Source: Nocardioides soli
Lineage (GTDB): Bacteria; Actinomycetota; Actinomycetes; Propionibacteriales; Nocardioidaceae
Assembly: GCF_014191495.1 (NCBI RefSeq)
Contig: NZ_JACHWR010000003.1
Location: 248,501 to 312,500 of the forward strand
DNA: 64,000 bases
Direction: 5' to 3'
The translations under genes were made by a program, and so were the position numbers. The notes below the pieces were generated by a model. The model did not search any database. It saw nothing but the letters and a program-made list of their open reading frames with translations, and was not told the DNA's origin. Within the stretch, counting starts at the first letter, position 1. The number at the start of each line of letters is the position of its first letter. Below, piece by piece: positions 7,284 to 15,592 of this stretch.

Positions 7284-8896
7284 GGGCTGTTCCAGTCGGC
7301 GGCGATCGTGCTCGCGAGCGACGACCAGCCGGCCTTGGTGTAGACGACCCGGTAGGAGACCGGCACGGTCGCCCCCGGCGAGCAGCGCGCGGCGTCCGAG
7401 TCGAGGAGCCAGCCGGCCGCACAGGTCAGCGTCGACAAGGCGTCGGTGCCGGTGGGGGTGGGCGTCGACCGGTCGCTCGTGGTGCCGTCACCGAGCTGGC
7501 TGGTGGCGTTCGCCCCCCAGCAGTACGTCGTGCCGGAGCCGACCGCGCAGCTGCTGTCGAACCCGCTGCCGACCGAGGTGGCGGTGACGCCGGCCAGGGC
7601 GCTGCCGGGGTCGACGGCGACCGGTCTCGGCTGGTTGCTCGTGACGCCGCTGCCCAGCCGACCGTTGTGGTGGGCGCCCCAGCAGTACACCCCGCCGTCG
7701 GCGATGGCGCAGGTGTGCGAGACGCCCGCGGCGAACTCGGTGATGGTCTTCCCGGCCAGTGCGCCGGACGCGTCGACGGCGAGCGGAATCGCGGAGTCCG
7801 CGCCGGCCGTGCCGCTGCCGAGCTGCCCGTAGGTGTTGAACCCCCAGCAGTACGCCGCGTCGTCGGCGATGGCGCAGGTGTGCGAGCCACCGGCACTGAT
7901 GGCGGTGACGGTCCTGCCGGTCAGCACGCCGCCGGCGTTGACGGGCACGGGCGTCGAGCTGCTGGCCCCGACCGACGCGTTGCCGAGCTGCTTGGAGCCG
8001 TTGTCCCCCCAGCAGTAGGCGACCCCGCCGGCGATTCCGCAGGTGTGGCGCGACCCCGCCGAGACCGCGGTCCACGGCCCCCCGGGACTGCTGACCGGGC
8101 CGGGGATCCTGCGGAAGAGATCCGTGCCACTGAGCTGACCGTAGCCGTTCGAGCCCCAGCAGTAGACGGCTCCACCGACGAGTGCGCAGTTGTGGTTGGC
8201 GCCGGAGGTGATCGTGCTGACCGTGCCGCCCGGGAGCGACACCGCGACCGGCACGGTGCTGCTCGCGCTTCCCCCGTCGCCGAGCTGGCCGGAGCCGTTG
8301 CCGCCCCAGCAGTAGGCGGCATCGTCGGCGATCGCGCACGAGAAGAAGTCGCCGACGCTGATCGCGGTCACGGTCCTTCCGGCCAGCGCACCGGTGTCTC
8401 TGACGGCGGTCGGCTCCGACCGGTTGGTCTTCGTGCCGTCGCCCACGGTGCCCTCGCTGTTCGAGCCCCAGCAGTAGGCCCGGCCGTCGGCCAGTTCACA
8501 GGCGTGGAACCGCCCGCTGGCGACCGCGGTGGCGGCGGCGATGCCCCCGTCGGCCTCGACGGTGAGGTCGTCGGTGAGGGAGGCGCTGCCGTCCTCCGCG
8601 CTGACCGGGGCGTCGACGGCGGTGGTGGTCGCCCCGACGGTCCGCTCGACCGAGTACGCCGGCGCCACGTCGGCGCGCACCGTCGGCGCCGACCAGGTCA
8701 CCGTGGCGGCGCCTCCCGCGGCGTACTCCGCGGCGCCGTCGGTCACCGGCGCGAGCACGGCCGTCGCCATCGCCTGCGGTGCCGTGGTGGCGGACTCCGC
8801 GGTGAAGACGGCCGCGGCCGTACCGGGGGCGAGCGCCAGCACGAGTCCGGTAGCCCCGGCGAGGGCGCCGTTGCGCCATCGACGGTGGGTGCGCAT
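7280..8896 (-). CDS. Secreted seven-bladed RCC1-repeat protein (copy B)
   Basis: A 538-residue exported protein. It has a signal peptide with a basic start (MRTHRRWRNGALAG) and a hydrophobic core to about residue 30, ending AAAVFTAES, which resembles SipW-dependent cleavage regions. An Ig/Fn3-like segment follows (about 45-110), then seven RCC1 repeats of about 50 residues (about 120-470), each with the core C-x7-8-YCWG-xN-xxGQLGDG. The C-terminal domain carries two Cys (TCAAGWLLDSDAARCSPG). The ATG at 8896 is preceded by GGAGGAGG; an earlier ATG at 8926 overlapping the upstream stop is possible. It is paralogous to 9525-11144 over the whole length. The likely role is an extracellular binding or scaffold propeller; the ligand is unknown. 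Confidence 0.82.
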   Translation of the reverse strand: MRTHRRWRNGALAGATGLVLALAPGTAAAVFTAESATTAPQAMATAVLAPVTDGAAEYAAGGAATVTWSAPTVRADVAPAYSVERTVGATTTAVDAPVSAEDGSASLTDDLTVEADGGIAAATAVASGRFHACELADGRAYCWGSNSEGTVGDGTKTNRSEPTAVRDTGALAGRTVTAISVGDFFSCAIADDAAYCWGGNGSGQLGDGGSASSTVPVAVSLPGGTVSTITSGANHNCALVGGAVYCWGSNGYGQLSGTDLFRRIPGPVSSPGGPWTAVSAGSRHTCGIAGGVAYCWGDNGSKQLGNASVGASSSTPVPVNAGGVLTGRTVTAISAGGSHTCAIADDAAYCWGFNTYGQLGSGTAGADSAIPLAVDASGALAGKTITEFAAGVSHTCAIADGGVYCWGAHHNGRLGSGVTSNQPRPVAVDPGSALAGVTATSVGSGFDSSCAVGSGTTYCWGANATSQLGDGTTSDRSTPTPTGTDALSTLTCAAGWLLDSDAARCSPGATVPVSYRVVYTKAGWSSLASTIAADWNSP

Positions 8897-8922
8897 CGCG
8901 TTCACCTCCTCCGGTTCTGGAG

Positions 8923-9525
8923 TCATCGGGCCGTCGCGGTAAGGACCAGCTCGAGTGGCGTGGTGGTGCCCTGAAGGTCGTCGCCGGCGGAGGGCAGGAC
9001 GTCGACGACCAGGGTCGCGACGGTCCGCTGGCCGGGGGCCAGCAGCACCGGTCCGCCGATGTCGTCGAAGCGGACCCGTCCGTGCAGCCCGGATGCCGAC
9101 GCATCGGTCCGCAGCCGTCCGGAGAGCCGGATCGGCACGGCGTCGCTGTTGGTGACCGGCACGGTCAGCACCGCGACGCGGTCGCCGGGCAGCAGCCCGA
9201 CGGTGCCGGCGGTTGCGGCCCAGGTGATCGCCGACTCGTCGATGGTGATCAGCGAGCAGCCGTCCCCGTAGTCCACCTGTGCGGTGTCCGCGTGCGCCCG
9301 GGGAGCACCGGCGGGGGAGAGCAGCACTCCGGCGACGACGGCGGCCGCCAGCATCGCCCCGGCGGTGCGTCCGCGCCGGGCCCGGAGCAGCAGGACGGTG
9401 CCGGCGACGAGGAGCACGAGCGCGAGGGGGAGCAACCACAGCGGCGCTCCCGCGCCGGTCTCGGGCAGGGAGCCGACGCTGGCCGTGCAGGTCCGCCCGA
9501 TCTCGTCGAGTGCCGTCCCGGTCAT
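8923..9525 (-). CDS. Membrane protein with N-terminal LPETG motif and secreted domain
   Basis: A 200-residue protein. The order is unusual. An LPETG pentapeptide at residues 20-24 is followed by a hydrophobic stretch (about 29-47) and RARRGR, exactly the shape of a sortase sorting signal, but at the N-terminus. A second hydrophobic segment (about 57-70) then ends PRAHA, like a signal-peptide cleavage site, followed by a 120-residue beta-rich domain with one Cys (DYGDGCS). The ATG at 9525 overlaps the upstream RCC1 stop (TGATG); Met58 is an alternative start that would give a plain secreted protein. Function unknown; it may contribute an anchor or a TasA-like subunit. Confidence 0.65.
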   Translation of the reverse strand: MTGTALDEIGRTCTASVGSLPETGAGAPLWLLPLALVLLVAGTVLLLRARRGRTAGAMLAAAVVAGVLLSPAGAPRAHADTAQVDYGDGCSLITIDESAITWAATAGTVGLLPGDRVAVLTVPVTNSDAVPIRLSGRLRTDASASGLHGRVRFDDIGGPVLLAPGQRTVATLVVDVLPSAGDDLQGTTTPLELVLTATAR

Positions 9526-11144
9526 CACGATCCGCTCCAATCCGCCGACAGCTCGACCGCGGCCGGAGGCGACCAGCCGCGCTTGGCGTAGTCGATCCGA
9601 TACGACACGGACACGTCCGGTCCGGGGGCACATCGGGTCGCGTCGAGCAGCCAGTCGGGCTCGCAGAAGGGCTCGGTCAGCCCGTGCCCCTCGTCCCCTG
9701 CGAGCACCGGTTCGTAGCTGCGGCGGACCGAGCTGCCGTCGCCCAGTTGGCCTTCGCCGTTGTCACCCCAACAGGCGACCACCCCGGCGCTCACGCAGCC
9801 GCTGCCGGGCCCGAGGGAGATGGCCGTGGCCGTGGTGCCGTGAAGGACGCCGGTGGTGTCCAGGGCCACGGGCACGGAGGATCGTGCGCTGAGCTCGACC
9901 GAACCCCAGCAGTACGCCGCACCGGAGGCGACCGCGCAGGTGCCCAGGTCTCCGCCGTCGATGTCGGTGACGGTTCGGCCGGCGAGCGCGTCGTCGGTGC
10001 TCACGGCGACCGGCACGTACTGATCGGTGCTCGTGCCGTCGCCGAGCTGTCCGCGGGCGCCGCGCCCCCAGCAGTACGCCTGACCCGAGGCGACGGCACA
10101 GGCGTGGCCGTTGCCCGCCGTGACCCGGGTGACGGTCGTGCCCGCCAGGGCTCCGTCGGTGCGCACCGCGACCGGGACGCTGCTGGTGCTGACGCCCTCG
10201 CCGTCGCCGACGGCACCGTCGCCGTCGTAGCCCCAGCAGTAGGCGCGGCCCGCGGCCAGGGCGCAGGCGATGCCGCCGCCGGCCGCGACGGCGGTAACGG
10301 TCTTGCCCGCCAGGGCGCCGCTCGTGCTGACCGCCACCGGGACATAGCTGGCGGTGCTGCCGCCGTTCCCGAGCTTGCCGTTGCCGTTGTCTCCCCAGCA
10401 GTAGGCCCGCCCGTCGGCCACGGCGCACGTGAAGTTGTAGCCGGTGCTGATGTCGGTGACGGTCTTGCCCGCCAGGACCCCGTCGGTGCTCACCGCGACC
10501 GGGACGGAGCTGGTGGTCGTGCCGCCGTCGCCGAGTCCGCCTCCCCAGCCCCAGCAGTAGGCCCGTCCGTCGGCGACCGCGCAGGTCTGGGCGAGGCCGA
10601 CGCTGATGTCGGTGACGGTCTTGCCGGCGAGGACGCCGCTGGTGGACACCGGGGTCGGGACCTTGCGGCTGGTGGTGGTGCCGTCGCCGATCTGCCCGTA
10701 CACGTTCCGGCCCCAGCAGTAGGCGGCGCCGTCCGCGATCGCGCAGACGTTGAAGGCACCGGCGCTGACGCGGGTGACGTCCCGGTACCTGAAGTCGGCG
10801 GCACGGGTGAGGTCGTCGGTGAAGCCGGTGCGGCCGTCGGAGGTGGTGAGGGTGGGGTCGATCTCGGCCGTGGCCGCCTCGACCGTGCGGCGCACCGTGT
10901 ACGCCGGCGCGACGTCGTTCCGCTGGGTCGGCGTGTCCCAGCCGACCGTGGCGACGCCCGCGGCCGTCCGGGACGCGGAGGGGTCGCCGAGGGCCCCGAC
11001 CTCCGCGGCGTGGGCCTCCTGCGCCGCGCCGACGACGGCCTGCGCGGTGAAGGAGGCGCCGGTGGTCGGCAGACCGCCGGAGAGGGCGAGCAGCAGCGTG
11101 GCCGCGCCGGTGACGCCCAGCAGCCCGAGGCCGATGTGGGGCAC
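9525..11144 (-). CDS. Secreted seven-bladed RCC1-repeat protein (copy A)
   Basis: A 539-residue exported protein. The signal peptide (MPHIGLGLLGVTGAATLLLA) ends with GASFTAQA, a match to the TasA-like GAYFTSQA and the second propeller's AAVFTAES. An Ig/Fn3-like segment (about residues 45-115) contains WDTPTQRNDVAPAYTVRRTV, shared with copy B. Seven RCC1 blades (about 120-470) each carry a Cys pair around a Trp (CAVADGRAYCWG type). The C-terminal two-Cys region (FCEPDWLLDATRCAPG) and the ending SYRIDYAKRGWS are also shared with copy B. The GTG at 11144 lies two bases after the upstream stop. The next gene starts inside its stop codon, so the two are translationally coupled. Confidence 0.82.
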   Translation of the reverse strand: MPHIGLGLLGVTGAATLLLALSGGLPTTGASFTAQAVVGAAQEAHAAEVGALGDPSASRTAAGVATVGWDTPTQRNDVAPAYTVRRTVEAATAEIDPTLTTSDGRTGFTDDLTRAADFRYRDVTRVSAGAFNVCAIADGAAYCWGRNVYGQIGDGTTTSRKVPTPVSTSGVLAGKTVTDISVGLAQTCAVADGRAYCWGWGGGLGDGGTTTSSVPVAVSTDGVLAGKTVTDISTGYNFTCAVADGRAYCWGDNGNGKLGNGGSTASYVPVAVSTSGALAGKTVTAVAAGGGIACALAAGRAYCWGYDGDGAVGDGEGVSTSSVPVAVRTDGALAGTTVTRVTAGNGHACAVASGQAYCWGRGARGQLGDGTSTDQYVPVAVSTDDALAGRTVTDIDGGDLGTCAVASGAAYCWGSVELSARSSVPVALDTTGVLHGTTATAISLGPGSGCVSAGVVACWGDNGEGQLGDGSSVRRSYEPVLAGDEGHGLTEPFCEPDWLLDATRCAPGPDVSVSYRIDYAKRGWSPPAAVELSADWSGS

Positions 11145-11146
11145 GG

Positions 11147-11767
11147 TCAGTCCGCGACCCAGCCGGCGGTGGGCGCCGTGGTGTTGCGGGCCTGGATGGC
11201 GTCGATCTGGGCGGTGAAGCCGGCGTCGAGGCCCTGGAGGGTGTTGTCGGCCGTGGTGGGCAGTGAGATCGTCACGGTCATCGTCTGGCCGCCGGCCGCG
11301 GCGAGTGCGGGGCCGATCTGGAGGGCGCCGGCCTGCCATGCGGTGAGGCTGCGGGTCTCGGAGGCGGCACCGACGGCCACCTCGACCTGGATCGCTGACT
11401 CGAGGGCGGTGTCGCCGCCGGCGGTCTTGGGCAGCCGGATCGTGTAGTAGACGTCCTCGCTGCCGGTGTTGGCGAGGTCGATGGTCGTGCTCTCGCTGTC
11501 GCCGGGCAGCAGGCTGGCGGCGCTGATGGGTGCCGAGGAGGTCGCGGTGCCGGCGGTGATCGCCACGGTGGCCGTGCCGACCGACTGGCCGCTGACCGTG
11601 GCCTGGGAGGTGAAGTAGGCGCCGGTGACCGCGATGCCGCCGGCGACGAGCGCCGCGGCCGCGGCGACCCCGACACCTGCCACCACGATCTTGCGCCGGC
11701 GGGTGAGTCCGTGGGCGTGCCGGGCGCCGGCGGGCGCCGGCGGGGCGGGCTGATCGGTGACTGACAA
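11147..11767 (-). CDS. TasA/camelysin-like SipW-dependent exported protein
   Basis: A 206-residue protein with an alternate-type (SipW-dependent) signal peptide. A long hydrophilic N-terminus with RRRK is followed by a hydrophobic segment (about residues 28-49) ending GAYFTSQATVSGQ. The mature part is a beta-sandwich with motifs typical of TasA/CalY proteins: LLPGDSESTTIDLANTGSEDVYY, the 'gap' strand before LPTTADNTLQGLDAGF. TasA-family proteins polymerise into biofilm fibres in Bacillus. The TTG start at 11767 is supported by GAGGAG 7 nt upstream. It is the first structural gene of the cluster and lies 106 nt after the histidine kinase. Confidence 0.78.
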   Translation of the reverse strand: MSVTDQPAPPAPAGARHAHGLTRRRKIVVAGVGVAAAAALVAGGIAVTGAYFTSQATVSGQSVGTATVAITAGTATSSAPISAASLLPGDSESTTIDLANTGSEDVYYTIRLPKTAGGDTALESAIQVEVAVGAASETRSLTAWQAGALQIGPALAAAGGQTMTVTISLPTTADNTLQGLDAGFTAQIDAIQARNTTAPTAGWVAD

Positions 11768-11873
11768 GGGTGCTCCTCGGACGGACGGGCAGGACGCTCG
11801 TCACGTTAGGGAGTACGACGCCCCCGCCGTGCGGACTCCAGCCACCCCTTTCCGTGGTTCTTCCGACTCCCGG

Positions 11874-14078
11874 TCACGGGGTCCGCGGCAGCTCGGCGAC
11901 CTCGTCGCCCGTCACCGCGCTGGCCAGGCCGTCCCGGCCGTGCGGCAGGATGCGGCCGGTGAACCGCCCCTCCGGTACGGCGTCGAGCCGGCTGGCGAGC
12001 CAGTGCGCGATCGCGTCCAGCTCGGTCTCGGACAGCACCCGGTCGGACGCGTCGTCGAGCAGCACGACGTCGACGCCGCGCCGGCGGGCGGCCATCGCGG
12101 CCTCGATCATCGGAGGCCGGCTGATCCGGCCGCCCCGGTACTGGTCGCGGAGCCGGCCGTCGAGGGCGGCGCACTCCCGGCGCTCGTGCTCGGTGAGCTC
12201 CGCACCGCTCTCGAGCCGCTCCAGCATGCGGCCGATGACCTCCTCCAGGGCCCGGGACCGCTCCCGCAGCTCGCGAGCCGCCGCCTCGCGGAACACCTGG
12301 GCACGCACCGCCGCCAGCTCCTCGGCCCGCAGCGCCGTGGTCCGAGCCTGGGTGCGGGCGGTGCCCAGCACCAGCAGCACCCCGATCGCCAGGATCACCA
12401 GGTGCCGGGTCGTCGAGGCGAGCACGTCCGCGACGTCGTTCGGCCAGAGGTAGGCACCGCTCAGCGAGAGCACGACGGCGACCAGGCCGCCGAGGACCGC
12501 CACGCCCGGCCGGCCTCGGACCGCGAGCGCGAGGAGGACGAAGCCGCAGGCCGCGACGTACCAGGTGTCCCCGTAGCGGTGCTCGTCGCGCGGGATCGGG
12601 ACGAGGCTCAGCGCGGTGGTGGCGACGACGATCGCGACGACCACCCAGGCACGTGCGGGAGTGGGTCGGGCCAGCGAACGCCAGCCGATGGCGAGGAAGG
12701 CCGCACCGACGCCGACGATCGCCAGGCCGGCGACCGCGGGGTCGCCGGCCGCAGCGCCGGCGATGCCGGCGAGAACCGCCTGGGCGGCCCAGAAGACCGC
12801 GATCGTGACCAGGATCCCCGTTCGCACCCGGCGGTCCTCCGCCGGCAGGATGCCCGTGTCCACGGCCGGGGCGGCCGGCTCCTCCGCCGGGCGGCCACGG
12901 GTCCAGGCGAGGGTGACCCGGGTGCCCGAGCCCGGTCGCGACTCGACCCGGGCCTCGCCTCCGGGCACGCCCCGCACCCGCCCGACGATGCTGGTGGAGA
13001 TCCCCATCCGGCGCGGCGAGACCCGGGCCGGGTCGAACCCCACACCGTCGTCCGCGACCCGGATCCGCACGTCGTCGTCCGAGATCGCCATCTCCACCGA
13101 GATCGTCGCCTGCGGCCCGGCATGGGTGCGGCTGTTCACGAGTGCCTGGCGCAGAGCGCCCGTGAGCGCCTCGGCGACGTCGAGGCCGACGGAGGCCGCG
13201 GCGCTGCCCGTCCGCCGGCTGTCGATGAGACCGACCCGGGCCGCGGGGCACTCCTGGGCGGCGGTGTCACGCACCTGGCGCACCAGGTCGTCGACGGGCA
13301 CGCGCGCGGCGGCCTCCGGCTCGTGCAGGTCGCGAAGCAGCCGACGGGTGCGGGCGGCCTGGGCGGCGACCGCGGTGCGCAGGGCCGGGGCGTCTCGTGC
13401 GGCGAGCACCAGCGTTGCCAGCAGCTCGTCGTGCACGAGCGCCTGGAGGCGGCGTCGTACGCCGGCGCGGGCGTCCTCGGCCGACCGGTGGGACGCCCGG
13501 GCGTAGGCGACCCTGGTGGAGCGGTCGAAGTCGCGGCTCGCCGCGACCAGGGTCCCGAACAGCAGCACGAGCGCCAACGAGGCGAAGAAGGCCTGCACGT
13601 CGCTCGCCAGCGCGCTCAGGGTGTCGTGCCCGACCAGGACGCGGAGCAGCTGGATCGCCGCGGTGGCCGCGAGCAGCACCAACCACGCCGCACGCCGTCC
13701 CCAGGCGACCAGCGCCGCCGCGACCGGCGCCGCGGTGAACGTGAGCACCCACGGCACCTCGCCGTCGCTCACCCGCCCGGACGCGGCAGCCAGGGCCAGG
13801 ACCAGCAGCAGCACGCCGTACTCGACGACGACCAGCGCGTTCAGCCAGCGCAAGGTGGGCAGGTCCGACCAGGGCGCGCTGCCCGCGGCCAGCAGCGGCA
13901 GCAGGATCGCGATCGCCGTGAGCACCCACGGGGACGTCGGAGTGCCGAGCCGGTCGGGCTGGGTGACGACGAAGGAGGTCGCGACCGTGGCCGCCAGCGT
14001 GCTCGCGCCGACGACCCCGGTGCACAGGCGCAGGGTGCGCAGTTCCGCGCGCGGCTCGCGCGCCGCCGTCGCGGTCAC
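11874..14078 (-). CDS. Sensor histidine kinase with duplicated membrane module
   Basis: A 734-residue sensor. The N-terminal membrane domain has about six helices (residues 20-195). A HisKA_3-like dimer helix contains His216 in VHDELL, and an HATPase_c domain (about 300-395) shows QALVNSRTHA, DDGVGFD and GSGTRV. Unusually a second membrane domain of about five helices (about 413-560) follows, then a coiled-coil segment (about 575-640) and a C-terminal region that lacks kinase motifs. The GTG at 14078 overlaps the response-regulator stop (GTGA). It acts on the adjacent LuxR-type regulator; the signal is unknown. Its position directly upstream of the TasA-like gene suggests control of that cluster. 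Confidence 0.85.
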   Translation of the reverse strand: MTATAAREPRAELRTLRLCTGVVGASTLAATVATSFVVTQPDRLGTPTSPWVLTAIAILLPLLAAGSAPWSDLPTLRWLNALVVVEYGVLLLVLALAAASGRVSDGEVPWVLTFTAAPVAAALVAWGRRAAWLVLLAATAAIQLLRVLVGHDTLSALASDVQAFFASLALVLLFGTLVAASRDFDRSTRVAYARASHRSAEDARAGVRRRLQALVHDELLATLVLAARDAPALRTAVAAQAARTRRLLRDLHEPEAAARVPVDDLVRQVRDTAAQECPAARVGLIDSRRTGSAAASVGLDVAEALTGALRQALVNSRTHAGPQATISVEMAISDDDVRIRVADDGVGFDPARVSPRRMGISTSIVGRVRGVPGGEARVESRPGSGTRVTLAWTRGRPAEEPAAPAVDTGILPAEDRRVRTGILVTIAVFWAAQAVLAGIAGAAAGDPAVAGLAIVGVGAAFLAIGWRSLARPTPARAWVVVAIVVATTALSLVPIPRDEHRYGDTWYVAACGFVLLALAVRGRPGVAVLGGLVAVVLSLSGAYLWPNDVADVLASTTRHLVILAIGVLLVLGTARTQARTTALRAEELAAVRAQVFREAAARELRERSRALEEVIGRMLERLESGAELTEHERRECAALDGRLRDQYRGGRISRPPMIEAAMAARRRGVDVVLLDDASDRVLSETELDAIAHWLASRLDAVPEGRFTGRILPHGRDGLASAVTGDEVAELPRTP

Positions 14079-14722
14079 GACAGGGTGGGGTACGGCAGGA
14101 TGCCGTCCTCCATCCCGCGCCGGTACAGGTCCACCTTGGTGTTCGCGGGACGGCTCAGCTGGGCGTAGACGGTGCGGATCCTGCGGATGTGGTCGTCGAT
14201 GGTGTTCTCCGTGACGCTCAGGCGGCGCGCGACGCTCTTCGCGGGGAGCCCGGAGGCGTAGAGCGCAAGCACCTCGCGCTCCCGGTCGGTCAGCGGCGCC
14301 GAGCCGAGCTCGGGATCGGAGTCCAGGGCGGCGGCCCACTCCGTGGTCACGATCGGCTGTCCGGCCGCGGCCGCGGCGATCGCCCCGATGATGTCCTCCG
14401 GTGCGGCCGACTTCCGTACGATCCCCAGCACCCCCGAGCGGGACACCTCCCGGATCAGGAACGGGTTCTCGCCCGAGGTCAGCACCAGCACGTCGGTGCC
14501 GCGGTCACGAAGTCGCTCGACGTTCTCCGAGGGCTGGGAGCCGTCCCGCAGGTTCAGGTCGAGGACCACCAGGCGGGCGCGGATCCCGGCGGCGATGAAC
14601 TGCGGCACGGACGCCGCGTGGCCGGCGAACTCGAGCGCCTCGTGGTCGTGGATGAGGCCACCGACGGCCAGCGAAACCAGCTCGTGATCGTCGACGATCG
14701 CCACCTGGATCGGCTCCGGCAC
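14075..14722 (-). CDS. NarL/LuxR-type response regulator
   Basis: A 215-residue two-component regulator. The receiver domain shows the acidic pair DDH (residues 10-12), the phospho-acceptor Asp in LVVLDLNLRDG (about 54), a Thr switch in VLVLTSGEN and Lys in GIVRKSA. The C-terminal LuxR helix-turn-helix shows LTDREREVLALYASGLPAK and SVTENTIDDHIRRI (about 140-190). The GTG start has an AGAGGGG ribosome site. It is translated just ahead of its kinase. Nothing else on this strand lies between it and the SipW/TasA set, which it may activate. Confidence 0.92.
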   Translation of the reverse strand: MPEPIQVAIVDDHELVSLAVGGLIHDHEALEFAGHAASVPQFIAAGIRARLVVLDLNLRDGSQPSENVERLRDRGTDVLVLTSGENPFLIREVSRSGVLGIVRKSAAPEDIIGAIAAAAAGQPIVTTEWAAALDSDPELGSAPLTDREREVLALYASGLPAKSVARRLSVTENTIDDHIRRIRTVYAQLSRPANTKVDLYRRGMEDGILPYPTLS

Positions 14723-14807
14723 CCTGTCCCCTCTCGTCGCCGCCCACCGTAGTCGGCGGACGCGGCACGCGTGGCCGAATCCGGACGGGCCCGGTGTGGG
14801 CCGGGAC

Positions 14808-15524
14808 TCAGGGGGTGAGCAGCTCGATCCGGGGGCCCTTCGCCGGGTCCGGGCGCGGGTCGTAGTCGGGTGTCGCGTCGTACGGCTCCCAGGCCAGGTA
14901 GGTGCGCAGGTGGCGCTCGACGTACGGCGTGACCTCCGCGACCGTGACGTCGCGCCCGAGCTCGAGGCTCAGCGAGGTGACGCCCGCGTCGGAGATGCCG
15001 CAGGGGACGAACCGGTCGTACCAGCCGAGGTCGACGTCGCAGTTGATCGCGAAGCCGTGCATGGTCACCCCGCGACTCACGCGGATGCCCAACGCGGCGA
15101 TCTTGCGCTCCGGCCCCCGGTCGTCGGCCCGCAGCCAGACGCCGCTGCGCCCCGGCACCCGCGCCGTGGTGACGCCGAGGTCCGCGCACGCCCGGATCAG
15201 CGCCTCCTCGACCCGGCGCACGTAGTCGACGACCTTGACGTGGTCGGGCAGCGTGACGATCGGGTAGCCCACCAGCTGACCGGGTCCGTGGAAGGTGATC
15301 TTGCCGCCGCGGTCGACGTCGACGACCGGCGCACCGCCGGGGTCGAGCGGGCGCTCGTGCGGCTCGGTGCGCTTGCCGGCCGTGAACACCGCCGGATGCT
15401 CCAGGAGCAGCACGGTGTCGGGCCGGTCGCCGTCCGCGACCCGCTCGTGCAGGTCGCGCTGGAGATCCCACGCGGCCAGGTAGTCGACGAGCCCGACGTC
15501 CTCGAACTTCAGCCGGTCAGTCAC
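14808..15524 (-). CDS. lipB: Octanoyl-[ACP]-protein N-octanoyltransferase
   Basis: Transfers octanoyl from acyl carrier protein to the lipoyl-domain lysine, the step before LipA. The 238 residues include the conserved RGGKITFHGPGQLVGYPI motif (about residues 72-89), the Lys-containing RKIAALGIRVSRGVTMHGFAIN segment and the catalytic Cys in FVPCGISDAGVTSL. The GTG at 15524 has a minus-strand TACGCT (15531-15536) 6 nt upstream and no ribosome site, so it is probably leaderless. It is upstream of the accessory block that displaces lipA. Confidence 0.96.
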   Translation of the reverse strand: MTDRLKFEDVGLVDYLAAWDLQRDLHERVADGDRPDTVLLLEHPAVFTAGKRTEPHERPLDPGGAPVVDVDRGGKITFHGPGQLVGYPIVTLPDHVKVVDYVRRVEEALIRACADLGVTTARVPGRSGVWLRADDRGPERKIAALGIRVSRGVTMHGFAINCDVDLGWYDRFVPCGISDAGVTSLSLELGRDVTVAEVTPYVERHLRTYLAWEPYDATPDYDPRPDPAKGPRIELLTP

Positions 15525-15592
15525 GCGTCGAGCGTACTGCGGCGCCTGTGGACGGCCGACGGGACGGTCTCGCTGCTGGGTAGGAGAGGGGC

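Noticed and set aside
7280..11144. CRISPR-like or DNA-level tandem repeats in the RCC1 genes
   Set aside because: The periodicity follows protein blades of varying length with diverged codons; there are no identical repeats with unique spacers.
9279..14168. Long plus-strand frames across the RCC1 and histidine-kinase genes
   Set aside because: Low-complexity Ala/Gly/Arg products opposite genes with clear repeats and kinase motifs; they are shadows.
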